Origin: Paenibacillus spongiae
GTDB taxonomy: Bacteria; Bacillota; Bacilli; Paenibacillales; Paenibacillaceae
Reading direction: 5' to 3'
NCBI RefSeq assembly: GCF_024734895.1
Contig: NZ_CP091430.1
Span: forward strand, 7,441,501 to 7,505,500
DNA: 64,000 bases
In this document: positions 15,611 through 25,227 of the stretch, one piece after another
How positions within the stretch are numbered: the first letter of the stretch is position 1
How the letters are laid out: each line of letters begins with the position of its first letter
The notes under the pieces: generated by a model
Told to the model about the DNA's origin: nothing
Databases searched by the model: none
The model's input: only the letters and a program-made list of their open reading frames with translations
Translations under genes and position numbers: made by a program

Positions 15611-17092
15611 TTATTCCATCGTTACGGTTACCGCAGAGGCAGTCGCCCACTCGCCGGCAGGCGTCACGGTGTATGCCGTACCCGCGCTCATGGCCCCCTT
15701 GTCTGCGATATCGAATACGCCTACAGCGCCTTTACGGCTGGAATACTTGTACGTTGCAGTAAGCTTGTCGCCATTCGGAGCTGTTAGAACAACACTGCGG
15801 CCGGAGAATAGTTCATCGCCCGGATCCTGCGCCAAAGCGACCTGGATCGAAGTCTCGCTTACGGCTTCAGCGCCCGTAATTTGCAGCGGCTCGAATGCCT
15901 TGGCTACGAACGAAGCATTCGCCACATTCGCCCAGTCCGATGTTACGGTATATTTTACACCAGGGATTAGCTTTTGTCCTTCCGGCAGACGGAATTTCGG
16001 CTCCTGCTTCCCGTCCGTCGATTGCGTGAACGGTACGTACTTGGCCACGATCGGCTGTCCGTTCTCCGGCGTAATCGTCACTTGTCTAGCCTGCATCGAC
16101 GGAATGACTTGATAGGTCGTCCCATTCGCCTGTTCACGGTCGTTCAGGACGAATGCATTCTCGCCGCGGCCGCCGCTGTAGGCTGCGATGACATATCCGT
16201 AGTCAACGACGCCACTCCCCTTCAACGATTCAAGCTCGAACGTATCGCCCGCGACCTGTCTTGCCTCTGTCATCTCCAATTTCGTTCCGATTCCCTCGAA
16301 GGAGCCTGCTTTCTTGCCTTTATGGGTGAGCGTATACGTCATTCCCGGCTGCTGAACGGATGTCGGAACGATATAGGTCGAGACCGAGCCCGTCTTCAGA
16401 CGCGGCATATTCGTCAATGTCAGACCGCTGCTGAAGACGAAATCCTCCTTCGCCTTGGCGAACGCTTCATCGGCCGCCGTCAGCGGCTTATCGAAGGTTA
16501 CGATCAGCGTAATGGCATTGAGCGATCTCACGTTTGTAATCTTCGCATTCTCGGAAGGAATCGCTTGACGGGCGGTATGGAGCAAGTGGGCCGTCTCCCC
16601 GCGGGATACGGTGCTGCCAGCCGTATAGAAGGCTTCCATCCAGTGCTGGACGGATTTCACATCGCGCTGGAGCGCCTTGGCCACGACTTGAACGAGCTCG
16701 TCGTCCGTTACGGCTCCTTGCGGATTAAACGCGCCGTTCTCGGCTTGCATGATTCCTAAACCGACGACTTCAGCCGCGTAATCGTAATACCAGGCTTTCG
16801 GATTCGCATCCGTAAGCTCAGCCGGCTGCTCGGCCTTATCTTTCAGATCGAAGGTTTTGTACACCAATTTGGCCAGTTCAGCGCGGGTGAGCTGGTTATT
16901 TTCATTCATTTTATTCAAATAGCCTTCCATAATGCCAAGCCGATTCAGCTCTTTAACGGCCGCTTGAATCTCTTGGTCGGAAAGCTGGGATACTGATGCT
17001 GCTTGTACATTCGTTGCCACGCTCGGCAGCGAAGCTGCCCCTAAGGCTGCAATTGTCAGGATTGCTGCGACTTTTTTGGAAATAGGGTTCAT
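15611..17092 (-). CDS. S-layer-homology (SLH) domain protein
   Basis: The product has 493 residues with a signal peptide (NVQAAS). Residues 35-180 carry two to three SLH-type motifs (AAVKELNRLGIMEGYLN..NNQLTRAELAKLVYKTF and WYYDYAAEVVGLGIMQAENGAFNPQGAVTDDELVQVVAKAL). These anchor proteins to pyruvylated wall polymers. The rest is beta-rich with repeated Ig-like strands (ITNVRSLNAITLIVTFDKPL, ITGAEAVSETSIQVAL) and ends in TVTME. GAGGAGG lies 9 nt before the ATG. It follows the OmpR/histidine-kinase genes on the same strand with a gap of about 136 nt, so a regulatory link to that pair is possible but not shown. Confidence 0.85.
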   Translation of the reverse strand: MNPISKKVAAILTIAALGAASLPSVATNVQAASVSQLSDQEIQAAVKELNRLGIMEGYLNKMNENNQLTRAELAKLVYKTFDLKDKAEQPAELTDANPKAWYYDYAAEVVGLGIMQAENGAFNPQGAVTDDELVQVVAKALQRDVKSVQHWMEAFYTAGSTVSRGETAHLLHTARQAIPSENAKITNVRSLNAITLIVTFDKPLTAADEAFAKAKEDFVFSSGLTLTNMPRLKTGSVSTYIVPTSVQQPGMTYTLTHKGKKAGSFEGIGTKLEMTEARQVAGDTFELESLKGSGVVDYGYVIAAYSGGRGENAFVLNDREQANGTTYQVIPSMQARQVTITPENGQPIVAKYVPFTQSTDGKQEPKFRLPEGQKLIPGVKYTVTSDWANVANASFVAKAFEPLQITGAEAVSETSIQVALAQDPGDELFSGRSVVLTAPNGDKLTATYKYSSRKGAVGVFDIADKGAMSAGTAYTVTPAGEWATASAVTVTME

Positions 17093-17228
17093 ATTGGAAT
17101 TCCTCCTCTATCGTTGGTTGTTGCCTATATCTATAGAATAGAGGGTAGAAAGAAACTCCGAAGAGACAATTTATTAACAAAAAAGAAACAGAAGATTACA
17201 TTTTCTAAAACAATCCGCCACCCTCGGA

Positions 17229-17921
17229 TTACACCGTAAACCGGTATCCCGCTCCCCAGACCGTCTCGATATATTGCGGGTTCGACGGATCGGCCTCCAG
17301 CTTTCCCCGAAGCCTGCGGATATGCACCGTGACCGTTGCGATATCCCCGCTCGAATCCATCCCCCAGATGCGCTCGAAGAGCTCTTCTTTGCCGAACACC
17401 CGGTTCGGATGGCTGGCGAGGAATACGAGCAGATCGAATTCGCGGGTCGTGATCGCAGCCTCTTCTCCTCGTACGAATACTCTGCGCGAGGCCTTATCGA
17501 TATGAAGTCCGCGAATGTGGATCTCATCCCGGTCTGCAGGCTTGTGCTTGCCGAGCAGCCGCTCGTACCGGGTCAGATGCGCCTTCGCCCGGGCGACCAG
17601 TTCGCTTGGACTGAACGGCTTCGTAATGTAATCGTCCGCCCCCAGATTGAATGCGCGAATCTTATCGATCTCTTCCTTCTTCGCAGACACGACAAGGATG
17701 GGGACTTCCTTCACTTCGCGGATATGACGGCATAATTCGAACCCGTCGAGCCCCGGCAGCATCAGATCGACGATAATGAGATTGTAGTCTTCTTGAAGCG
17801 CACGCTGCAGTCCTTCATCCCCGCGGTGGCATAAATCGACGGAGAAGCCGTTCAGTTCAAAATAATCCCGCTCCAGCTGCGCAATTGTCGTTTCATCTTC
17901 AATAATCAGGATTCGAGTCAT
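17229..17921 (-). CDS. OmpR/PhoB-family response regulator
   Basis: This is a 230-residue regulator. The receiver domain (1-118) has acidic residues in IIEDE, phospho-acceptor D52 in IIVDLMLPGLDG, and KPFSP. The winged-helix DNA-binding domain (130-230) includes REFDLLVFLASHPNRVFGKEEL and VTVHIRRLRGKLE. It overlaps the kinase gene by 23 nt, so it is the cognate partner. The signal and target genes are unknown; the adjacent SLH gene is a candidate target. Confidence 0.95.
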   Translation of the reverse strand: MTRILIIEDETTIAQLERDYFELNGFSVDLCHRGDEGLQRALQEDYNLIIVDLMLPGLDGFELCRHIREVKEVPILVVSAKKEEIDKIRAFNLGADDYITKPFSPSELVARAKAHLTRYERLLGKHKPADRDEIHIRGLHIDKASRRVFVRGEEAAITTREFDLLVFLASHPNRVFGKEELFERIWGMDSSGDIATVTVHIRRLRGKLEADPSNPQYIETVWGAGYRFTV

Positions 17922-19398
17922 CGCGTTTATGCGCTCCTTCGCTTGTCATTCGTTTCAGCTTAATCCATACACTTGTCCCTGCGCCCGGCTTGCTTTCCGC
18001 CCATATGGTACCGCCGTGCCCTTCAATAATTTGGCGGGCGATGGCAAGCCCGAGGCCGCTGCCGCCTGTCGATACGTTCCGGGAAGGCTCCGCGCGGTAG
18101 AATCGTTCGAAGATATGAGGAAGCGCCTCTTCCGGGATCCCGATGCCGTTATCCTTGAACGCAATCGTTATCCATTCGGACTCCACCTGAAGGGAAACCG
18201 CTAATTTCTTCTGCTCGTTATCCATATACTTCAGCGCATTATCAATGATGTTCACGACCGTACGCTTTAACTTTTCCAAGTCTACGGAGACCATGACCGC
18301 TTCTCTTGCAGCGTAATCCCAATCAACGGCTACGCCCTGGTCCTCCAGGTCATACCGCAGTTCATCGATGCAATCATCCAGAAATTTGACGATATCGACC
18401 GCTTCGAATACGAATGGCACTTGATTCAAATCGAGCTTGGAATATAAGAATAATTCATCGACCATCCTATCCATGCTTGCAGCTTTCGTATAAATAATAT
18501 TGACGTACTTCTCCATCTTCTCCGGCGTATTGGCGACGCCGTCCCGAATGCCTTCAATGTACCCTTTAATCGTTGTAAGCGGCGTCCGCAGATCATGGGA
18601 GATATTCGAGATCAGCTCCTTACGGTTCTCTTCATCCTGCAAACGAAAATCCACGGACTCCTGCAGCCTTCTCCGCATGCTCTCGAATGCGTCATTCAGC
18701 TGACCCACCTCGTCCTTCGAATTCAAATCCAGCTTAAATTGAAGGTCGCCCTCCTTAATCCGTTCCGCAGAGCTTCTGAGCAGGCCCAACGGTTTAATAA
18801 CGCTCCGCGTAATCCAGCGGTACAACAATAGGTTGGCAATGATCAGCACGCCGATCAACAAGAGCGAGAGAACGGGCAGCAGCCTGCGCGTGAGCTCAGC
18901 GAATGGACTCCGTTCCCGAATGACGAACACGCTTCCCTTGGCTCCGTCCGAATAGCGGTAATCAAACTTCGCATACGCATAGAACCGTTCCCCGATGTTG
19001 AAGGTGCTGCGAATCTGATTGTTGCTCAAATCATAGAGCGGCAATGCTTGGGCTAGACCGGGCTGATTGAATGTCAGCGATTCGAAGATTTGCTCGTTCT
19101 CGCGCCTGACGTAGAGACCGGACTGTTCCACTTTAAGCTTAAAATCGTATTCATGCAGCAATTCTTTGTTCTGAAGCTCATCGGGGTCATTCTTAGCCAA
19201 ATATTTCAGTTCTAAGAAAATCGACTCCCCTTCTTTCGTCAACGGATTGATCTGATAATGGACCTTATAGATATCCCGGAAGCTCTGGACATCCCCTGTG
19301 GATGCGATCGTATACAGACTCGCGGTTAACAAGATGAACAGCAGGCTGATGACAAGCATGCCCGTAAAAGACAATAATATTTTTATGCGGATCGACAT
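17899..19398 (-). CDS. Membrane sensor histidine kinase
   Basis: The product has 499 residues. The ATG at 19398 has GAGGGTGA upstream; longer frames add an unconserved head. It has a membrane segment at 8-30, an extracytoplasmic sensor domain at 31-170, a second membrane segment at 173-195 and a HAMP domain at 195-250. The dimerisation/phospho-acceptor helix has H268 in ISNISHDLRTPLTT. The ATPase boxes are VVNIIDNALKYM, DNGIGIP and GGSGLGLAIARQIIEGHGG. It probably phosphorylates the overlapping OmpR-type regulator. The ligand is unknown. Confidence 0.95.
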   Translation of the reverse strand: MSIRIKILLSFTGMLVISLLFILLTASLYTIASTGDVQSFRDIYKVHYQINPLTKEGESIFLELKYLAKNDPDELQNKELLHEYDFKLKVEQSGLYVRRENEQIFESLTFNQPGLAQALPLYDLSNNQIRSTFNIGERFYAYAKFDYRYSDGAKGSVFVIRERSPFAELTRRLLPVLSLLLIGVLIIANLLLYRWITRSVIKPLGLLRSSAERIKEGDLQFKLDLNSKDEVGQLNDAFESMRRRLQESVDFRLQDEENRKELISNISHDLRTPLTTIKGYIEGIRDGVANTPEKMEKYVNIIYTKAASMDRMVDELFLYSKLDLNQVPFVFEAVDIVKFLDDCIDELRYDLEDQGVAVDWDYAAREAVMVSVDLEKLKRTVVNIIDNALKYMDNEQKKLAVSLQVESEWITIAFKDNGIGIPEEALPHIFERFYRAEPSRNVSTGGSGLGLAIARQIIEGHGGTIWAESKPGAGTSVWIKLKRMTSEGAHKRDDSNPDY

Positions 19399-19508
19399 GG
19401 TTTCACCCTCTAAGGAGCCTGATTTTGATCGTACACATGTTATCACATGTTTATGAAAATTGCTCGATGAAATCCATGACAAGGGGAAGGGCATACACGT
19501 GGCATTGC

Positions 19509-19555
19509 AGCGGATGCCACCCCGTTCCGTTGAACTTGTCGGGATGGCATCCGCT
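19509..19555. repeat. Perfect 11-bp inverted repeat between two minus-strand genes
   Basis: AGCGGATGCCA at 19509-19519 pairs with TGGCATCCGCT at 19545-19555 (25-nt loop, partly closed by CCCC/GGG). It lies 37 nt beyond the stop of the zinc-ribbon gene. Neither strand has a U-run, so a canonical terminator is not supported. Confidence 0.5.
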
Positions 19556-19591
19556 GATCGATTGGGGAATTCAAGAGGGTTACTGCAGCTG

Positions 19592-19933
19592 CTAAATCTT
19601 CTTCACAAATTCGGATTTCAGCTTCATCGCGCCGAAACCGTCGATTTTGCAATCAATATCATGATCGCCGTCAACCAAACGGATATTTTTCACCTTCGTT
19701 CCGATTTTGACGACCGATGAGCTTCCTTTTACTTTGAGATCCTTGATGACCGTGACGGAGTCGCCATCGCTCAAGACATTTCCGTTGGCATCCTTGACCA
19801 CCTTCGCATCCTCGCCGCTGCCGGTCTCGGATTCCAAGCTCCATTCATGGCCGCATTCCGGGCAAACAAAGAGGCTTCCATCCTCGTACGTGTATTCCGA
19901 ATTACATGTAGGACAATTAGGCAAGTTAGACAT
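19592..19933 (-). CDS. Zinc-ribbon YjdM/PhnA-family protein
   Basis: The product has 113 residues. The N-terminal zinc ribbon is [29 protein letters not shown] (two CxxC pairs). The C-terminal beta domain has [25 protein letters not shown] and ends [11 protein letters not shown]. This is the YjdM family, historically called PhnA although not needed for phosphonate use; its function is unknown. The ATG at 19933 has a GGAG 11 nt upstream. The size is normal for the family. Confidence 0.92.
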   Translation of the reverse strand: MSNLPNCPTCNSEYTYEDGSLFVCPECGHEWSLESETGSGEDAKVVKDANGNVLSDGDSVTVIKDLKVKGSSSVVKIGTKVKNIRLVDGDHDIDCKIDGFGAMKLKSEFVKKI

Positions 19934-20028
19934 AATATCAGGTTCTCCATTCCTTATTATTCGTTCTACTATACAATGCCGCTTGATATTCCGCAAATAT
20001 CACGGTGCGTAGGAAGAGAGACAGAATC

Positions 20029-20056
20029 AGCCCTGAACCTCGTTATGTTCAGGGCT
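20029..20056 (-). terminator. Hairpin behind the methyltransferase gene
   Basis: A perfect 10-bp stem (AGCCCTGAAC with GTTCAGGGCT, 8-nt loop) lies 100 nt past the methyltransferase stop. U-tracts are absent, so function as a terminator is uncertain. Confidence 0.35.
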
Positions 20057-20156
20057 GGCTTCGCCGTTATTCGTTGATCTCCCAGTGCGCCTAGCCGGGG
20101 ATGGGCAATCTTACTCTGCACGCGTGCCTGTTCAAAAACCGCTGCAGCCTCTCTCC

Positions 20157-20909
20157 CTATTTTCTTGCGATGATCATGAATCGCTTGGCATTGGTCCGTA
20201 TGCCCTTGCTCGTTTGATTGTCTCGTATGAATTGCTCCAGTACCGCAAAGTCATTCTCATCTTGTCCGAATCCCGGAATGATCGGCGTGTGCTTCAACAG
20301 GAAGATGAGATCCTCGTACGTTTCGTAATATTCCACAGCATCATAGTCATAGGACTGGATATCGCGGAATCCCGCTTCCTGCAATTCGGAGATATATTTA
20401 TTTTTTAGCGTCCCGTCATTAGCACCGTCATCGGCCTGTCTTCTTCCGAAGGCTTGCGCGAGATTGATTTTATCGTCTTCGCTTACTTGCTGCGTCAGGA
20501 ATAGTCCATCCTCGGTTAAAACTTTGGCTGCTTCGCTTGCGCTAAAGGGGGAATGCCGGCAGGATACTACATTGAAGAAGCCTCTTGGAAAATCAATCCG
20601 CTCCGCATCCATTTGCAGCATGCGCACATTATCTTTCCTTGCCTTCGCCAAGTTATCGTTCGCCGTCTCAATCATTCCGGCCGATTGATCGATCCCTACC
20701 AGCAGCAAGGCAGCTTCGGTAATCGACAGCAGCTGTTCCCCTCCGCCTGTTCCGATGTCGAGCAAGAAGTCCGACTTCCTGCACCGCCGGGAAACTTCAT
20801 GATAGAAATCCCACAATACGCCTTCTGCTACGCATTTCACTTTACTAAAGTCCCAACCGTTTAATTTCCCTACACGATCGTAGAAATGCTTATATTCCAA
20901 CTCGTTCAT
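20157..20909 (-). CDS. Class I SAM-dependent methyltransferase
   Basis: The product has 250 residues. Motif I is FLLDIGTGGGEQLL, followed by the acidic end of beta-2 (VGIDQSAGMIETANDNL) and motif II-like MLQMDAERIDFP. A post-motif region VVSCRHSPFSASEAAKVLTEDGLFLTQQV resembles methyltransferases of the UbiE/rRNA-like group. The substrate cannot be named. The start ATG is preceded by GAGG. The 320 nt upstream form a structured region on the same strand that might be a leader. Confidence 0.85.
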   Translation of the reverse strand: MNELEYKHFYDRVGKLNGWDFSKVKCVAEGVLWDFYHEVSRRCRKSDFLLDIGTGGGEQLLSITEAALLLVGIDQSAGMIETANDNLAKARKDNVRMLQMDAERIDFPRGFFNVVSCRHSPFSASEAAKVLTEDGLFLTQQVSEDDKINLAQAFGRRQADDGANDGTLKNKYISELQEAGFRDIQSYDYDAVEYYETYEDLIFLLKHTPIIPGFGQDENDFAVLEQFIRDNQTSKGIRTNAKRFMIIARK

Positions 20910-20941
20910 TGATCCTCAAATCCTCTCCATGAGATGATAAA

Positions 20942-21200
20942 GAAGCCAAGGGATGCTCAGGAACGCTGAAGCAGGAGCCCTGATTATTCATCAGTCCCGA
21001 GTTCCAGAAAGTCCTTTGGTGTCCCTTGGCTTTCACGCAAGCGTTGACAATGGGCACCGTTCGAAGTTGTCGTTGAGAGGTGATCAAAAGGGCATAGTTC
21101 GCCCTTGATAGCTGGTACGCGTTTTGACCCAGCCCGACGACTAAATACCTCGAACGATACGGAATGCCATCCACTTCACCTCATTAGAAAGATTACCTCT
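20942..21200 (-). other. Unexplained structured segment (nested hairpins), possible ncRNA, leader or mobile-element end
   Basis: Read on the minus strand, this stretch contains an outer stem AGCCAAGGGA/TCCCTTGGCT (about 21031-21022 with 20953-20944). A nested GGAAC/GTTCC stem and an innermost CTGAT/ATCAG hairpin follow, and upstream of them AAGGGCGAACTATGCCCTT forms another hairpin. The open frame across it (20890-21174) is not convincing as protein. The composition of successive stems and the lack of a gene suggest a structured RNA or the decayed end of an IS200/IS605-like element. I could not identify it. Confidence 0.4.
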
Positions 21201-21229
21201 ATCCTACCACATTTCAAGCCGGAGGCCTT

Positions 21230-22669
21230 TTAACATTTTCTGTTCAGCGGCAGAATGATTTCGAATGTTGTTCCTTTGCCGACAATACTCTCGATGGCGA
21301 TCCGCCCTTGATGGTCGTTAATGATCTTGTAGCACATCATCAGACCCAGTCCCGTTCCTTTTTCTTTCGTCGTATAGAAGGGCTCCCCTAGCCGGGGAAT
21401 TTGACTCTCGGGAATGCCGTCTCCCTGATCGATGATACGAATAAGAAACTCATTATGCTGTACGGCGGCCACGATTCGAATTTCTCCGCCACCCGGCATA
21501 GCCTCGATCGCATTCTTTAAGAGGTTGATGAACACCTGCTTGATTTCTAATTCGGAGCATTCCAGTTGAGGGAGGTCATCTTCTGTCTCCAAGTAAATCT
21601 GGATATTATTCATGGCTGCTTGGGCTTCCAACAAAGTAACGACATTGGACAGGATATGGATGATATCGTTCGTTCGGAAGCTTGCGGCATGCGGCTTGGC
21701 AATAATTAAAAACTCGTTGACGATATTATTGATCCGATCCAATTCCGAGATCAGAATATCATAATACTCCGGCTTGCCTGTGCCGCCTGTTCGCATTAAT
21801 TGGATAAACCCCCGCAATGAAGTTAACGGGTTGCGAATTTCATGCGCCAATCCGGCGGCCAATTGTCCGACTACGTTCAGTTTATCGGCCTTTCGAAAGA
21901 ACTCTTCGTTTCGTTTTCGCTCGGAAATATCTCTGGTCATTCCGGCTAATGCAACAACGCTGCCCTCAGCATTCTTAATGGGGGATATGGTGACACAGAC
22001 ATGAATGCATTCGCCATCCTTCCGCTGCCGGATCGTCTGCAGGTTCACGATGTTTTCCCCCGATTGCAGCTTGTCTGAAATCATACGGAGCTCGTCATTG
22101 GAGTCTCCGGTGAAAATCGGGAGATGTGTTCCGACCAGCTCTTCCTCAGACCAGCCGTATATTTCCTCGAAAGCACGATTCACCCTGATCACATTGCCAT
22201 CAACATCTGTAACGCATATGCCATCGGCCGAGTTTCCGATCAATGATTCCAACAAATCTTTCGTTGATTTCAATTCATCCTCGGCTCTCTTGCGTTCCGA
22301 AATATCCACGCTTGATGCGATGACCTCGACGACTTTCCCATCCCGCCGCACCGGTCTTAACGACGCCAGATAGTAGGTTCCGTTAATCTCGCCTTCATAG
22401 GATACATCCTCTTCGCCATTCCATGCACGATGATAATAAACCTCTTTTTCGATTGCCATCTCGATTGGATAGAATTCCTTGAGTTCCCGACCCACAACAG
22501 CTGCAGAAGATAAGCCTAATTTATGTAATAATCTTCCTTCGCAATAGGTGTGAATAAAACGATCCTCTATTCTCGCAAAACGAAAGGTCATCCCTTGCTG
22601 TTCCCGCAAAGTCTCCTCGAGCTCTTGCTGCAAAGATTGTTCGAACTCCTCAGCATTAGATGATTTCAT
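21230..22669 (-). CDS. PAS-domain sensor histidine kinase (KinA/KinE-like), cytoplasmic
   Basis: The product has 479 residues. The ATG at 22669 is chosen because GGGGAG lies 8 nt upstream; the ATG 21 nt earlier has no site. It has no membrane segments. The PAS-like domains are at about 25-125 (ending VIASSVDISERKRAE) and 135-250 (ADGICVTDVDGNVIRVNRAFEEIYGWSEEELVG). H276 is in AAGLAHEIRNPLTSLRGFIQLM, followed by the ATPase boxes LLKNAIEAMPGGGEI, DQGDGIP and TGLGLMMCYKI. The HEIRNPLTSLRGF pattern is typical of sporulation phosphorelay kinases of Bacillales. No response regulator is adjacent, consistent with an orphan kinase. Feeding Spo0F/Spo0A is inference. Confidence 0.9.
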   Translation of the reverse strand: MKSSNAEEFEQSLQQELEETLREQQGMTFRFARIEDRFIHTYCEGRLLHKLGLSSAAVVGRELKEFYPIEMAIEKEVYYHRAWNGEEDVSYEGEINGTYYLASLRPVRRDGKVVEVIASSVDISERKRAEDELKSTKDLLESLIGNSADGICVTDVDGNVIRVNRAFEEIYGWSEEELVGTHLPIFTGDSNDELRMISDKLQSGENIVNLQTIRQRKDGECIHVCVTISPIKNAEGSVVALAGMTRDISERKRNEEFFRKADKLNVVGQLAAGLAHEIRNPLTSLRGFIQLMRTGGTGKPEYYDILISELDRINNIVNEFLIIAKPHAASFRTNDIIHILSNVVTLLEAQAAMNNIQIYLETEDDLPQLECSELEIKQVFINLLKNAIEAMPGGGEIRIVAAVQHNEFLIRIIDQGDGIPESQIPRLGEPFYTTKEKGTGLGLMMCYKIINDHQGRIAIESIVGKGTTFEIILPLNRKC

Positions 22670-23234
22670 CTGATTTTCTCCCCAGTTCATGGCTATATAA
22701 TTCTAAAAAAGTCATAAACCTTAATCTGGAAAATAATTGGTTGACTATACACAAAAACAAAGGAGGAGAGTAGAGTCACTTGTACATTCTCCATGAAGGC
22801 TTGTTTTCCTTTATCCAAATTGAAAAAAATATGTGCTTCGGTTTGGCCATTTCCTCAAGAGTTCATGTGTGTCCATCTATCATGTATACCATATTTTATT
22901 ATATTATATAGATTTCGGCATCCATCAGAGAAATATTTAATCTATATTGCCGTGAAAACGGTCGATAGCCGCTGAGATCTGGAGATAGACCGATATGCCT
23001 CGCAAAGAGAATAACATTATTTGTAAAATAAGTGACCAGACTTATCAAAGTGAAGTTATAAAGGAATGGCTGTATACAAAACATATGGATTGGCAGGCGG
23101 CACAAAAACTTCTTGTTCGTCCCCCCTTAATAAAGTATAATTTTTCCAATCTAGATGGACATCTGACTGGCTTCCACGTTCAATAGTTATTTTGACGAGC
23201 ATGCACAATAATAGCTGTAGGAAGGGTGTAGACG
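22670..23234. other. AT-rich intergenic region without a convincing gene
   Basis: These 565 bases are clearly more AT-rich than the surroundings. A near-perfect AGGAGGAG at 22761-22768 precedes a TTG-initiated 44-codon frame (22780-22914) and an overlapping ATG frame; neither resembles a protein I know. A 63-codon frame at 22995-23186 has a weak ribosome site. The low GC could mean a decayed insert. Confidence 0.4.
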
Positions 23235-24095
23235 ATGAATACGGATGAGCTAGCCAAGCAAATGGCATCGGGAAAGTTTAAAGCGCATCTGCAAAAGGAG
23301 TTTTCGCCGGAGGCTATTCGCCGAATGGGTGAACTCAGCGCAAACGAATTACGGGAGCGATTGAATCAAGTTATTAGCGTTCCGATTAATCTTTCGGGAG
23401 AAATGAGTCACGAGTTGCTCGAATTCTACTACACCGCTTCTTGGTACAATATCTTCGAGGATCGGGGTCTTCCGCGCAATGCGAGCGTTTTCGAGGTGGG
23501 TGCCGGAGATATTGTTTATATCCCTAAAGCGCTGAACGCTTACTCTGCAGGCCAAGGCGGGAAATACGTGACCGCCAATTTAAATAACGAACTCACCATG
23601 AACTTTCGCGAGAAGACACAAGGGATGCAGGTAGATGTCGAGATCATTCAAGATGACGGCGCGAATATTCTGAACTATTATAGCGAGGAATCATTCGAGG
23701 TTATCGCCTTTCACCATGCCCTTAACGATATCATTCAGACGATCATCGCCGGAATAGAAGGCATCGACACGGTCAATAACAACTGGTGGACGATCGAACC
23801 GCAGCTGCTTCAGGCGGTCATGTCGTATCATAACAGCGGAGAATTAAAGGATGCCGCATATGAGCCCTTCATCCATATCATCGATACGTGCAATCGCTTG
23901 TTGAAAAAAGGCGGCTATATGATTTTCGATAATTGTACCTATGCCGGTTATGAAGAATTGGGATACTCATCGGATTTCCATAGCGCATACATTAACCTGG
24001 CCCGAGAATGGATCAAAGAGGCCAATCTGGGATTGGAAGAAGTCAAGATGCCTTCTTATGATGATAAGTGGTGGATGGTGTTGAGGAAGGTTTAG
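23235..24095 (+). CDS. SAM-dependent methyltransferase-like protein
   Basis: The product has 286 residues. A helical N-terminal region precedes a Rossmann-like core: VFEVGAGDIVYIPKAL (motif I), then VDVEIIQDDGANIL, FEVIAFHHALNDIIQTI (motif IV position) and LLKKGGYMIFDNCTYAGYEELGYSSDFH. The order and spacing fit class I methyltransferases, although motif I GAGD is somewhat divergent. The substrate is unknown. The ATG has AGGAAGG upstream. The gene is alone on the plus strand and convergent with the phosphodiesterase gene. Confidence 0.72.
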   Translation: MNTDELAKQMASGKFKAHLQKEFSPEAIRRMGELSANELRERLNQVISVPINLSGEMSHELLEFYYTASWYNIFEDRGLPRNASVFEVGAGDIVYIPKALNAYSAGQGGKYVTANLNNELTMNFREKTQGMQVDVEIIQDDGANILNYYSEESFEVIAFHHALNDIIQTIIAGIEGIDTVNNNWWTIEPQLLQAVMSYHNSGELKDAAYEPFIHIIDTCNRLLKKGGYMIFDNCTYAGYEELGYSSDFHSAYINLAREWIKEANLGLEEVKMPSYDDKWWMVLRKV

Positions 24096-24146
24096 AAAAC
24101 CATTCTGCAGCACATTCAGGAAGATAGCAATGAACCTGAGGAAATA

Positions 24147-24175
24147 ACAAAGGGCGACTTGTTGGCGCCCTTTGT
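24147..24175. terminator. Bidirectional terminator-like hairpin
   Basis: A perfect 10-bp stem ACAAAGGGCG/CGCCCTTTGT with a 9-nt loop lies between two convergent genes. The U-run is short on either strand. Confidence 0.6.
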
Positions 24176-24247
24176 CTACTGCCCGATCCTTTCGTTCGAC
24201 TCGATAGCCCCTTGGAACATGAATTCGAATAAGTCCCTTCCAACATG

Positions 24248-25024
24248 CTAAATCAGGCTTTGGCCCTCCCAATCTTTGTTGCTCTGTACATCAAGAAGCT
24301 TCGTTATGGTCGGCGCAATGTCGATGATATTGGCGCTCGGAATGAGCTTCCCGGGAGCAAACGATCTCCCTTTCATCAGGATTGGTATTGTCATATCTTC
24401 AGGCATATTCGTTCCATGACTGCGGTCGTGCCCGCCATGGTCCGAGGTGACGATGATCGTATAATCTTCCGGGATCGCGCGTACCGCTTTCTCAATGCAT
24501 TCCCATGAATCATAGACGGATTGAATGTATTCATCCGACATCCAGCCATGCCGGTGTCCGATTTCATCGACAAGCCCCAAGTACAAGAAAGTGAAGTCGG
24601 GTAATTGTTCATTGATGTATTCGATCGCCTTGTCGGTCAACATCTTGTTGGAAGCCTCGTAGGTATAGGTCCCTCCCGAAATAAAACAGCTGTGGGCCAA
24701 TGACCCGGGACGAGCCAGATCGCGGAGCTCCGACCAGTTGTGGAACAATCCGCATACTTTGTGATTCGCTGAAAGCTGTTCAAAGAGTCCTGCTATAGGA
24801 CGCACCTGTGCCGTATAGATGTTTTCCAATATACCGTGACGCTCTGGGGGGACACTGTGAAACAGCGACATATGGCATGGCAAAGTAACACTTGGCATTA
24901 CCGTTTGCGCTTCCAGGGTATAGCTGCCTGCCGCTTTCATTTCTTCAATGAACGGATGGCCGGACTTCTCGAAACTATCGGGACGCATGCCATCAGCCAA
25001 AATCAGCAATACTTTCTCACTCAT
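24248..25024 (-). CDS. Alkaline-phosphatase-superfamily phosphodiesterase (nucleotide pyrophosphatase type)
   Basis: The product has 258 residues. The ATG at 25024 has AGGAG 8 nt upstream. Metal and catalytic features of type I phosphodiesterases are visible: ILADGMRPDSF, nucleophile Thr in MPSVTLPCHMSLFHSVPPERHGI, a DEIGHRHG metal site and TSDHGGHDRSHG. There is no signal peptide, so it is cytoplasmic. Members hydrolyse phosphodiester or pyrophosphate bonds of nucleotides or lipid head groups; the substrate is not deducible. Confidence 0.88.
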   Translation of the reverse strand: MSEKVLLILADGMRPDSFEKSGHPFIEEMKAAGSYTLEAQTVMPSVTLPCHMSLFHSVPPERHGILENIYTAQVRPIAGLFEQLSANHKVCGLFHNWSELRDLARPGSLAHSCFISGGTYTYEASNKMLTDKAIEYINEQLPDFTFLYLGLVDEIGHRHGWMSDEYIQSVYDSWECIEKAVRAIPEDYTIIVTSDHGGHDRSHGTNMPEDMTIPILMKGRSFAPGKLIPSANIIDIAPTITKLLDVQSNKDWEGQSLI

Positions 25025-25227
25025 TGGAATCACTCCTGTTCAGTTTTGAACTAACAACCCTTCGTCGAGTCCGTTAAATATCAAAAAGACGTTTGCTGAA
25101 GCAACTTGATGATTTCAGACCGCCAATCCCAATCAAATACAACTAAATCCTTATAAATACACAAACAATATATATGTTTACCTCTTAAGCTGTCAATCAC
25201 ATTTTTTCCTGTGTCTAATTTCCCACT

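Noticed and set aside
20890-21174. 94-codon minus-strand frame across the structured segment
   Set aside because: Its sequence shows no protein pattern and it overlaps the methyltransferase start; structure of the DNA/RNA explains the region better.
22995-23186. 63-codon frame in the AT-rich gap
   Set aside because: Weak ribosome site and no family or conserved feature; listed only as part of the gap description.
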